From: Gammaproteobacteria bacterium
GTDB lineage: Bacteria; Pseudomonadota; Gammaproteobacteria; Burkholderiales; Burkholderiaceae_E
Direction: 5' to 3'
NCBI GenBank assembly: GCA_030425615.1
Contig: JAUIAI010000061.1
Coordinates: 1 to 8,800, forward strand
DNA length: 8,800 nt
The notes under the pieces were generated by a model, which was not told the origin of the DNA, did not search any database, and was given only the letters and a program-made list of their open reading frames with translations. A program made the position numbers and the translations under genes. Every line of letters starts with the position of its first letter. Positions within the stretch are counted from its first letter, which is position 1. Positions 1 to 6,300 of the stretch are shown here, piece by piece.

Positions 1-110
1 TGCGCAGCGAGTGCCGACGTGCTCCGCCCCTCTCTTCGGACCAGGAGTCGCCTAAGGCCCGGCCCTTCGAAGCCAGATCCCGCTCGGCACGAAGCAGCCG
101 GAGGGGAACT
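1..110. repeat. Direct repeat, left copy (identical to 8691-8800)
   Basis: All 110 bases match 8691-8800 without a mismatch, compared base by base. The repeat covers the tail of the transposase gene (its last 19-20 codons including the stop at 52) and its 3' flank. Because identity starts at base 1 and runs to the final base, the true repeat may be longer on either side. The offset is 8690 bases. It may be circular-assembly overlap, a tandem unit, or two direct copies of a transposase element. Confidence 0.97.
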
Positions 111-1056
111 CGTCCAGCGCCTCTCGGATTCCGCTGCGCAGCCTTCGTGACGCGCGCTCGTAGCGGTTGACGAAGAACTCCCACTCCTCGATCCAGCGGC
201 GCCAGGCATCCTTCGTGGCGCAGTGAACCTGCGGGACGACACCCTGCTTCGCGCCGTCCGGCTGGTACGTGAACATCGCGGTGTCCATGAGGCGCTTGCG
301 CCAGCCTTTGGCGAGCCGGCCGATCTTGTCGGCGTTCTCCTCGAGGATCTCCTCACGCAGGGCCTGGGCGAGCTCCCTTCGCCGTTCCTTGGTCCAGTCG
401 TCCAGACAGGGCAAGGGTGCGAGTTTCAACGTCACCTCGTGGCGACAGCTCGCCAGTTCCTTCCTGCGCAGCCAGCGGCGAATGACCTCGAGCTTGCGGC
501 GCTCGTTGCCGCGTCGCACGTCCCAGAGGGCTGACCGGTCGATCCACGTGCCGCGCAGCTCCATGGAGCCGTCGCACCACGGTGACGCGGACTCGACGCC
601 GGGCCAGGCGCAAGGCTCAGGGCACAACCCGTCCTTCACGCCCTGCGACATGAGGTACCTGAGCTTGTCGACCTGCGCCTCGAACTCGTCGCTCACTTCA
701 GTGATGGCGGCGCGCTCGTTGCCGAAGATGCCGCCGGTCCACGGTTTGCCGGCTCGAGCACAGAGCTTCTGAACCTCCTTGGCGATCTGGCTGTTGGCGA
801 GCTGGAGAAATCGGCGCAGCCGTTCGGCGCATTCATCGTCGTCCTCGCCCTCCGTCCTCACCAGATGGTGGTAGTGATTCGAGGGAAAGGTCGTGAAGCA
901 CAGGCGGACGCCGAACCTCTCGGCTGCGTAGGCGAGGCATCCGATGACGAGAGCGTTCAGCTCCTTGCCCGGAATGAAGAAGTACCGGGCCTGGAAGGTG
1001 CGCTGGGTGATCAGGTAGAGGCGATCCCTTCGGATCCACCGGATGGGTCTCGGCAT
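52..1056 (-). CDS. REP-associated tyrosine transposase (Y1/IS200-like), intact, 334 aa
   Basis: This is a single-strand DNA transposase of the Y1 HUH superfamily, REP-associated (RAYT) type. These enzymes nick and join DNA at hairpin ends using one tyrosine and a metal held by two histidines. Visible motifs are the HUH pair in SNHYHHLV (H61 and H63) and a probable nucleophile Y134 in YLMSQGVKDGL, which corresponds to the family's Y..NPV.AGL motif. A basic region of about 190 residues follows, including WLRRKE near 195 and WRRWIEEWEFF near 285; many RAYTs stop soon after the tyrosine helix, so this is long. I chose ATG at 1056 because copy B starts at the same residue and the following protein is conserved between copies. 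The frame stays open to 1170, but those 38 residues are the element's 5' flank read into copy B. No clear ribosome site precedes the ATG. The catalytic parts look intact. Confidence 0.88.
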   Translation of the reverse strand: MPRPIRWIRRDRLYLITQRTFQARYFFIPGKELNALVIGCLAYAAERFGVRLCFTTFPSNHYHHLVRTEGEDDDECAERLRRFLQLANSQIAKEVQKLCARAGKPWTGGIFGNERAAITEVSDEFEAQVDKLRYLMSQGVKDGLCPEPCAWPGVESASPWCDGSMELRGTWIDRSALWDVRRGNERRKLEVIRRWLRRKELASCRHEVTLKLAPLPCLDDWTKERRRELAQALREEILEENADKIGRLAKGWRKRLMDTAMFTYQPDGAKQGVVPQVHCATKDAWRRWIEEWEFFVNRYERASRRLRSGIREALDEFPSGCFVPSGIWLRRAGP

Positions 1057-1100
1057 GGTCGATAGACGAGAACCAACCCTTCGATCTTGCACTTTCGTTC

Positions 1101-1118
1101 TGCCGAGTACTCCGGCAC
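1101..1118. repeat. REP-like near-palindrome at right end of copy A
   Basis: TGCCGAGTACTCCGGCAC is a dyad in which TGCC pairs with GGCA around the palindrome GAGTACTC, with one unpaired C. The same 18 bases recur at 1529-1546, at the same distance from the start codon of copy B. Sequence similarity between the copies stops at its last base. Known RAYTs bind and cut at such hairpins, so this is the probable cis-acting end. Confidence 0.75.
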
Positions 1119-1484
1119 TTTCGCTGCGGTGATGGCGGCGCGTTCGTTGCCGAAGATGCCGCCGGTCCAAGGGATTCCTGCCTTAGCGCAGAGTTTCTGG
1201 ACTTCCTTAGCCATCTGGCTGTTGGCCAGTTGGAGGAACGCACGCAGACGCTCCGCGCACTCGTCGTCGTCCTCTCCTTCGGTCCGCACGAGATGGTGGT
1301 AGTGATTCGAGGGAAAGGTGGTGAAGCACACGCGGACGCCAAACTTTTTGGCTGCATAGGCGAGGCAGCCGACGACGAGGGCGTTCAGTTCCTTGCCCGG
1401 GATGAAGAAATGGCGGGCCTGGAACGTGCGCTGGGTGATGAGGTAGAGGCGGTCCTTCCGGATCCACCGGATGGGTCTCGGCAT
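1119..1484 (-). pseudogene. Truncated RAYT transposase, copy B (N-terminal third)
   Basis: From ATG at 1484 the first 120 residues match copy A at 109 positions (differences include R10K, Y25H, E46K, R82A and K104I). The HUH pair in SNHYHHLV at residues 61 and 63 is kept. Similarity ends near codon 120 (about 1125), where the right end of copy A begins. The frame then runs about 37 codons through the 5' flank and first codons of copy A to a stop at 1011, giving 157 residues in total. The tyrosine nucleophile (Y134 in A) and the whole C-terminal region are missing, so this cannot be an active transposase. The divergence shows that B is a separate, probably older family member and not a recent duplicate of A. 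The missing two thirds is not recognisable elsewhere in the window. Confidence 0.88.
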
Positions 1485-1528
1485 GTCGTGGAGACGCGAA
1501 CCGCGGTCGTGAACTTGCACTTCGGTTC

Positions 1529-1546
1529 TGCCGAGTACTCCGGCAC
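1529..1546. repeat. REP-like near-palindrome at right end of copy B
   Basis: This is the second exact copy of the 18-base near-palindrome at 1101-1118. It is the last recognisable element sequence before moeA coding sequence starts at 1547, so it marks the insertion point of copy B in moeA. Confidence 0.75.
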
Positions 1547-2255
1547 CCCAGCCCACGAGCTCGTCCCGGCCGACCGGACTCCGGCGGCAGGAGGTCTGCG
1601 GGACTCCAACGGCCCCCTCCTCCGGGCCACCGCCCGCCGCCTCGACCTCCCGACCCGGATGCTCGGGATCGCCGCCGACGATCCCGACGACCTGAGGCGA
1701 CGGATCGGAGACGGCATGAGCTCCGACGTACTCCTGATCTGCGGAGGCGTCTCGATGGGAGAACGCGACTACGTCGAGTCCGTTCTCGCCGATCTCGGAG
1801 CTCGGATCCTGTTCGAGAAGGTCGCGGTCCAGCCGGGCAAGCCTCTCGTCGCGGCCCGTCACGACGGCGGCTGGATCTTCGGCCTTCCCGGCAACCCGGC
1901 GTCCGTGCTGGTGACGTTCCACCTCTTCGTCCGACCGGCGCTCGAGCGCCTGGCCGGCCGGCGCGACGCCGGTTTCTGGCACGACGCCTTCGAGGTGGCG
2001 CTCGCGACGCCTCTGGCTGCCGGCCGGGCCCGCGACCGCTTCCTCCCGGCGCGACTGACGGGCGGGCCGCGACCTCGGGCTGCGGTCGAGATGCCCGCCG
2101 GATCGCACGACCTCCGGATCTACGCGCAGGGCGACGCGCTGGCCCGGATTCCCCGCGAAGCAGCAGCCCGGGAGCCCGGCGAGCTCGTCGAGGTCCTGCA
2201 CCTCGGGCCCGGACCGGTCTTCGCCGCGGAAGGGCCCGAGACGACCTCCCGGTGA
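1547..2255 (+). pseudogene. moeA: moeA remnant: MoeA C-terminal domains (molybdopterin molybdenumtransferase), 5' truncated
   Basis: MoeA inserts molybdate into adenylylated molybdopterin in the cytoplasm, the last common step of molybdenum cofactor assembly. The remnant encodes 235 residues (counted from the Pro codon at 1548) of a protein usually near 400. It starts just before the family's GDELV-type strand (here AHELV), then shows GLRDSNGPLL at 16-25, the molybdopterin-binding signature CGGVSMGERDYV at 65-76, QPGKPL at 95-100 and GLPGNPAS at 112-119. The C-terminal beta domain follows (SHDLRIYAQGDALARIP near 186-201). The N-terminal 170 or so residues (domains I and II) are absent, and the sequence before 1547 is the end of transposase copy B. 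The frame is open backwards to 1230 only because it runs antisense through copy B. An internal ATG at 1716 could at most give a partial domain. Very likely non-functional unless the 5' half is supplied elsewhere. Confidence 0.9.
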
Positions 2256-2312
2256 CGGCCGCCGGGCTTCGTCCGTGCTCAGAGCCCGTGGACTTCTCCG
2301 GCGTCGTCGCGA

Positions 2313-2332
2313 GAGGGCGCATCGGCGCCCTC
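2313..2332. terminator. Hairpin between convergent moeA remnant and CDGSH gene
   Basis: A perfect 8-base stem (GAGGGCGC with GCGCCCTC) closes a 4-base loop. It lies 58 bases after the moeA stop and 109 bases beyond the stop of the oppositely oriented CDGSH gene, a fitting place for a two-way terminator. No T-run follows on either strand, so intrinsic termination is unproven. Confidence 0.4.
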
Positions 2333-2440
2333 CGCAAGGCGGGAAGGCGAAGGGAGATCGGGCACCTTTCGAGCTTTTCCAACGCAGCAGAGGGCTTCCG
2401 GAGGCACTCGTCGCAGGTGTCCGGAAAGATTCACAGGCTC

Positions 2441-2875
2441 TCAGTCGGCGCAGAAGCCGGCGGCCTTGTGGCTACCGTCGCAGACCGGGGGCCTCGACGA
2501 GGCACCGCAGCGACACACCGTGATCCGGCTCGTCGACCGCAGGTCGTCCCCTCCGCAGCTCACATCGAACGCACCTTCGAGCACGAGAGGACCGTTCTGC
2601 AGAACGCGGACGGTGATCTCGGATTGAGAGTCGTCCGTCGGCTCCTTCAGCTTCTCCTCGGGGAAGTCCCCGGCGGCGGCGTAGTCGCAGGCCTGGTGGG
2701 CTCCGTCGCAGAAGGGCTTGTTCTCGGAGGCCCCACAGCGGCAGAGGTAGACAGGCTTCTCGGCGGTGGCTCGGCCCAGCTCCTCCCCGGTCGCCGACAC
2801 GATCCGTGCGGGACCGGCGACCTCCAGCGGACCGGATTCGAAGGCGACGGCGCGGGGGCGGGTCTTCTCGTTCAT
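2441..2875 (-). CDS. Dual CDGSH iron-sulfur domain protein, 144 aa
   Basis: This is a small cytoplasmic protein with two CDGSH-type motifs, each expected to bind one 2Fe-2S cluster through three cysteines and one histidine. Motif 1 is CRCGASENKPFCDGAH (ligands C45, C47, C56, H60). Motif 2 is CRCGASSRPPVCDGSH (C121, C123, C132, H136). Both fit C-x-C-x2-S-x3-P-x-C-D-G-(S/A)-H. There is no signal peptide or membrane helix. The segment after motif 1 (EEKLKEPTDDSQSE, about 73-86) is charged and acts as a linker, and the second half begins ITVRVLQNGPLVLEG, echoing the GPLEVAG stretch before motif 1, so the protein looks like an internal duplication. ATG at 2875 is favoured by GAGGA seven bases upstream (2883-2887 on the plus strand); the frame is open further upstream without a better site. 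Family members are linked to redox or iron handling; the exact role here is unknown. Confidence 0.92.
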   Translation of the reverse strand: MNEKTRPRAVAFESGPLEVAGPARIVSATGEELGRATAEKPVYLCRCGASENKPFCDGAHQACDYAAAGDFPEEKLKEPTDDSQSEITVRVLQNGPLVLEGAFDVSCGGDDLRSTSRITVCRCGASSRPPVCDGSHKAAGFCAD

Positions 2876-3168
2876 GGCGGATTCCTCGACAGGGTGCCGG
2901 CCGAGACGGGCCTCCACCGACGGATTCGACTCTCTGCCTACGCAACCCTCCACCCTCCCGCGGGCATTCCCGATCTCAGCAGGGCGCGCCGGTCGTGGCA
3001 CGGATCCAGCGACACCGACGTCGACGGGGGAGGTCACCCCCGAAGGCCGCTGGCGTCCGGTCTCGGATCAGACCTTCCGGTGTTTAGGAGGCTCTCTCAC
3101 CGGCGGATCGGGGAGAACCGAGGAGACGATGGGGAATCTCGCATCGTCGACTGCGGCCCGGGCAGCGG
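2876..3168. other. Intergenic stretch, no gene; one GC hairpin
   Basis: These 293 bases separate the lipoprotein stop from the CDGSH start and should hold the CDGSH promoter, but I see no convincing -35/-10 pair. Reading frames crossing it are composition-driven and resemble no family. The one structure seen is a 6-base stem at 3025-3042 (CGGGGG with CCCCCG, loop AGGTCA), about 127 bases past the lipoprotein stop on the minus strand. It has no T-run and could be a weak terminator or chance. Confidence 0.5.
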
Positions 3169-4041
3169 TCAGAAATAGACTGCCTCGAATCCGAGGAGAG
3201 CTTCGTCGTCGCGCAAGAGGCCCAGAGAGTCGCCCCGGATGACGTAGCGATTCACCTCCTGCAGCATCGTCAGGAACTGCGCTTCGATGTCCACACCGTC
3301 GAGGCAGGCGCGCTTCGTGGCCGCGAGCCGCTCGAACCGCAACCGTCCTCCGCCGGCGTCCTGTTCGAAGCGCCCGTGGAAGGTGTTGCAGCCACCGAAT
3401 CCGGTGATGGCATCGCCGTCGGCCCGCAGCGTCAGATGAGGTTCGCGCTCGGCACCCGCGTGAACGTAGAACCGACCAGCGATGGAAACGAGCTTCCAGT
3501 AGGTCTCGGTCAGCGAGGCGTCCGGTCGAGTCGTCGGTTCTCCGACACGTTTCAACAACAGCTCTGCGGTGTGGCCGGCGCCACGCGTGATCACCGGAGA
3601 GACCGTATCGGTGGTGAACAACAGCCGGTCGCGCTGCCGGATCACCGCACGCACCGAATAGTTCCGGCGCTGGTCGATGTCCGCAGGGTCGTATTCCAGG
3701 ACGAATGGAATCGGGGGCGCGGATGGGTCCCTTATGACCTGCTGCGTGATCGTGCGGGCGGGCGCATCGGCCCGCGAGACGTCGAGCAGGGACACCTCGG
3801 CCACGGCGCCAGGCGGCAGGAGCAGCCGCTCACGATAGAGAAGGGTGCCCGTCACCTGTCGTTGCCTGTCGGTCTCGCTGTGCTCCGTGTCAGAAGCACC
3901 GACGTCAGGGGCGTGGGTACAGGCCGCAGCGACTGACATCAGGCCGACACCGAGCAGCAGCCTCCCCAGTCCCGTCAGACCTCGCTGCTTCGCCACCGAA
4001 TCCCGCAGATTCCACGATATCGCCATGCTCTCGTCATCCAT
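3169..4041 (-). CDS. Lipoprotein with YbaY-like domain fused to META (HslJ-like) domain, about 290 aa
   Basis: A predicted envelope lipoprotein of unknown precise function. Counting from ATG at 4041, a hydrophobic segment (GRLLLGVGLMSVAA) leads to a lipobox AAAC with C41 as the lipidated residue. Thr at +2 suggests outer-membrane sorting by the Lol rule. Residues about 63-153 (VTGTLLYRERLLLPPGAVAEVSL and onward to TDTVSPVI) resemble the YbaY/YscW-like lipoprotein beta domain (PF09619). Residues about 177-290 form a META domain: TYWKLVSI at its start, GGCNTFHG around C218, and ATKRACLD around C246, with both cysteines conserved in the family. META proteins such as HslJ are linked to stress or antibiotic tolerance, but function cannot be assigned here. 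I prefer ATG at 4041 because GGTGA lies eight bases upstream. ATG at 4026 and GTG at 4083 are also in frame and do not affect the mature protein. It starts 108 bases after the amidohydrolase stop, so co-transcription is possible. Confidence 0.85.
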   Translation of the reverse strand: MDDESMAISWNLRDSVAKQRGLTGLGRLLLGVGLMSVAAACTHAPDVGASDTEHSETDRQRQVTGTLLYRERLLLPPGAVAEVSLLDVSRADAPARTITQQVIRDPSAPPIPFVLEYDPADIDQRRNYSVRAVIRQRDRLLFTTDTVSPVITRGAGHTAELLLKRVGEPTTRPDASLTETYWKLVSIAGRFYVHAGAEREPHLTLRADGDAITGFGGCNTFHGRFEQDAGGGRLRFERLAATKRACLDGVDIEAQFLTMLQEVNRYVIRGDSLGLLRDDEALLGFEAVYF

Positions 4042-4149
4042 CGATGGACTCACCCAGAGGGGTCGGGACAGAACCAGGCTCACGACAGGTCTTCCGGGCC
4101 TGTTGTCCGGACCGCAGGGATCCCGCCTGCCTCGTTGCTCCCTCCAGGT

Positions 4150-6048
4150 TCACCGCATGGCCGCTGCGACCATGGCATCGGACATGGTGACGAAGAGGTC
4201 AGACAGGCACGCGGTCGAGGCGCCGCCAGACTGCTCGCCCATCGCACCCGACCGTCCGCTCACCTGGATCCCGTGCGGCGCATGGCTGGCGTTGGCGAGA
4301 GCAGTCATGGCTCGCGAGAAGGCAGGGTTCTCGCTGACCTCGGCCTTCTGCGCACCGAGCCGGAAGATGGTTCGCCCCTCCTTCACGGTCTCGGTGACCT
4401 CGAGGGTGTCGAGCGTCTCCGGGTCGACGGCCGTCGGGTCGGCCGACAGGATCACGAAGTCGGCCAGTTTGCCCACCTCGAGCGAGCCCTTGCGCGACTC
4501 CTCGAAGTGCTGGTAGGCGGGCCAGATCGTCATGGCCTTGAGCGCCGTGATCACGTCCACCCGGTGCTCTGGGCCGACCACCACGCCTGAGCCGCGTGCT
4601 CGGCGGGTCACGGTCGCGTCCAGCACGCGCATCGAGTCGGGGAAGGCGACCGGCGCATCGTGGTGAGTGGTGAAGATCATGTCGCGCTCGAGCACCCAGC
4701 CGGTGGGCGAGATGTTCTGGCCCTTGTCCGGACCGACCGTATGCTGGAGGTGCCAGTCGCCCCAATAGAAGCTGTGCATCGGAAACAGCGAGGGAACGAC
4801 GCCCAACGCCTTGAACTCGTCGAGTTGGTCGGCGCGCACGAACTGCCCATGGATGAGCACGGGGCGAAGCTCGGCAGCCTCGGGGTAGCGGGCCTCGGCT
4901 GCCCGTTGTGCGGCGATCAACAGGTCCATCGCGCGCTCGCCGTTGGCATGGGTGATGAGCTGGACACCGTTCTCGGCTGCCCAGAGCGCGGCGTCGAAGA
5001 CCTGTTCCGCCGTGGCCGCCGCGTAACCCGAGTAACCCGCGGGGTAGTTGCCGACCGGATCGTAGTAGGGCCGGTCACGCCAGGCAGTGAAGCCCTGCGG
5101 ACTGCCGTCGATGGTGAGCTTGGCGCCGCCGATCCGCAGGCGCTTGTCGTACTCGGTGCTGAGCCCGGCCTTGATCATGTCCCGGTCCATCAGCACGTCG
5201 GGGTAGGTCACCACGTCGATGGCGAAGCCGTCCCCGGCGGCGACAGACTGCATGACGCGCACGGTGTCCGGAGACGAACGGCCTTCCTGGGCCGTGGTGT
5301 AGCCGAAGCTCGCCCAGAGCTCGCTGCCCGCGCGTGCGAACTCCTCGAAGCCCTCCGGCCCGATGACCGGCAGGATCTTGAGCAGCGCACTGAACATCGC
5401 GAGTTCTTCCAGGACCCCGTTCGGCTCTTGGCTGTCCTCGCGGCGCTGGATGACCCCGCCCTCCGGGTTCGTGCTCGCTGCCGAGATCCCCGCGATCTCG
5501 AGTGCCTTGCTGTTGAGCACCGCGAGATGACCCGATTGGTGGACGATGAAGATCGGGTACTCGCTCGACACCGCGTCGAGTTCGTCGCGCGTCGGATGGC
5601 GCAGCTCTTCGAGTTGGGAATTGTCGTAACCGAAGCCGACGATGAGCTGCACCTTGTCCACCGCTGCCTGGTTGGCAGCCACCCAGTCGCGCAGCGTCCC
5701 CTGCAGGGAGGCGATGTCGGTGACGTCACCGTCCGGAGGGGCCAGGAGGTTGGCCGACAGCGCCTGCAGACCACCCATGACCATGTGCCCGTGCGCGTCG
5801 ACGAAGCCCGGCAGCAACGCCCGACCGTTCAGGTCGATCAACTGGGTGTCTGCCCCGCGTAACTCCATGACCTCGGCCTTCCCGCCGACGGCGATGATCT
5901 CGCCATCCCGCTCGGCGATGGCCTCCGCGCGCATCGCAGCGTCGTTCATCGTCAGGATGGTCCCGCCCGACCAGATTCGGTCAGCGGATCTGGCGAAGCT
6001 CGCTGTGCTGGCCAGGAGCGAAACAATCACGATGGTGACTCGAAGCAT
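4150..6048 (-). CDS. Exported amidohydrolase family 3 (YtcJ-like), 632 aa
   Basis: A metal-dependent hydrolase of the amidohydrolase superfamily, family 3 (PF07969). Such enzymes cut amide or ring C-N bonds, but the substrate is not readable here. Residues 1-19 (MLRVTIVIVSLLASTASFA) look like a Sec signal peptide, placing the mature enzyme in the periplasm. Motifs in order: the metal-binding DAHGH (H86, H88), VHQSGHLAVLN (H170, H174), AKLTIDGSPQG (K310, D314), ITHANGE (H367), LIHGQ (H400) and THHDAPV (D464, the expected catalytic acid). GSLEVGKLADFVIL at 522-535 completes the C-terminal beta subdomain. Residues after about 565 are an extension rich in Ala, Met and Ser. ATG at 6048 has AGAGGT six bases upstream and begins the signal peptide; the open frame continues 54 codons further up without support. 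Total length is somewhat above the 540-600 typical of the family. It is a paralogue of 6301-8283. Confidence 0.93.
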   Translation of the reverse strand: MLRVTIVIVSLLASTASFARSADRIWSGGTILTMNDAAMRAEAIAERDGEIIAVGGKAEVMELRGADTQLIDLNGRALLPGFVDAHGHMVMGGLQALSANLLAPPDGDVTDIASLQGTLRDWVAANQAAVDKVQLIVGFGYDNSQLEELRHPTRDELDAVSSEYPIFIVHQSGHLAVLNSKALEIAGISAASTNPEGGVIQRREDSQEPNGVLEELAMFSALLKILPVIGPEGFEEFARAGSELWASFGYTTAQEGRSSPDTVRVMQSVAAGDGFAIDVVTYPDVLMDRDMIKAGLSTEYDKRLRIGGAKLTIDGSPQGFTAWRDRPYYDPVGNYPAGYSGYAAATAEQVFDAALWAAENGVQLITHANGERAMDLLIAAQRAAEARYPEAAELRPVLIHGQFVRADQLDEFKALGVVPSLFPMHSFYWGDWHLQHTVGPDKGQNISPTGWVLERDMIFTTHHDAPVAFPDSMRVLDATVTRRARGSGVVVGPEHRVDVITALKAMTIWPAYQHFEESRKGSLEVGKLADFVILSADPTAVDPETLDTLEVTETVKEGRTIFRLGAQKAEVSENPAFSRAMTALANASHAPHGIQVSGRSGAMGEQSGGASTACLSDLFVTMSDAMVAAAMR

Positions 6049-6135
6049 GTGCCTACCTCTGTTGGATCGAGTCTCGGCCTGCGGGAGCTTAACCATGCGA
6101 CGCGGCCCAGTCCAGCCCGACGTCCCTGGCGGCTT

Positions 6136-6156
6136 TCGCCATGAAAGACATGGCGA
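6136..6156. promoter_or_regulatory. Inverted repeat upstream of amidohydrolase at 4150-6048
   Basis: A 7-base perfect dyad (TCGCCAT and ATGGCGA, spacer GAAAGAC) centred about 98 bases upstream of the start codon. It is the clearest symmetric site in the 252-base gap 6049-6300 and could be an operator or a small hairpin. No promoter elements were recognised beside it, so the role is speculative. Confidence 0.25.
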
Positions 6157-6258
6157 CCACCGTGAGCGAGACCCTCGGTCCCGGAAACGAGGACGCGGAC
6201 ATCCCGTCATCGGGGAGCTTCCCTTCGCCGAGCCGGGGTGAGCGACTTCGACTGCTGG

Positions 6259-6273
6259 CCCGATCGGATCGGG
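6259..6273. terminator. Short hairpin downstream of amidohydrolase at 6301-8283
   Basis: A 6-base stem (CCCGAT with ATCGGG) with a 3-base loop sits 28 bases past the stop codon of the upstream amidohydrolase. No T-run follows on the minus strand. It is a weak terminator candidate that, if real, would separate the two amidohydrolases into distinct transcripts. Confidence 0.25.
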
Positions 6274-6300
6274 TGCCGATGCGTCTCCCTCGAGGGGCCT

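Larger units (their letters stand above)
11..1118 (-). mobile_element. RAYT/IS200-like element, copy A (intact)
   Basis: This unit carries the intact transposase at 52-1056. The right boundary at 1118 is well supported: copies A and B share sequence from their start codons outward for exactly 62 bases (1057-1118 and 1485-1546) and then diverge completely. The shared end is the near-palindrome at 1101-1118. The left boundary at 11 is inferred: plus-strand GTGCCGACGTGCTC at 11-24 matches the right end read from the minus strand (GTGCCGGAGTACTC) at 11 of 14 positions. The right end abuts the interior of copy B, so A either inserted into B or was joined to it by deletion. No target duplication was seen, as is usual for HUH transposases. 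Confidence 0.6.

Noticed and set aside
223..772. Plus-strand open frames across the transposase gene
   Set aside because: Antisense to the intact transposase, with no ribosome site and no recognisable domain.
1230..1546. Extension of the moeA frame upstream through copy B
   Set aside because: The frame is open only because it runs antisense to the transposase remnant. The MoeA-like sequence starts at the element end, so this is not a real N terminus.
2252..3178. 308-codon plus-strand open frame
   Set aside because: It overlaps the dual CDGSH gene in antisense. The CDGSH motifs on the minus strand are unmistakable.
4660..5862. 400-codon open frame on the plus strand
   Set aside because: It is antisense to the amidohydrolase at 4150-6048, which has clear motifs and a ribosome site. 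The translation is rich in Arg, Val, Asp and His, as expected of the reverse of a GC-rich gene, and resembles no family.
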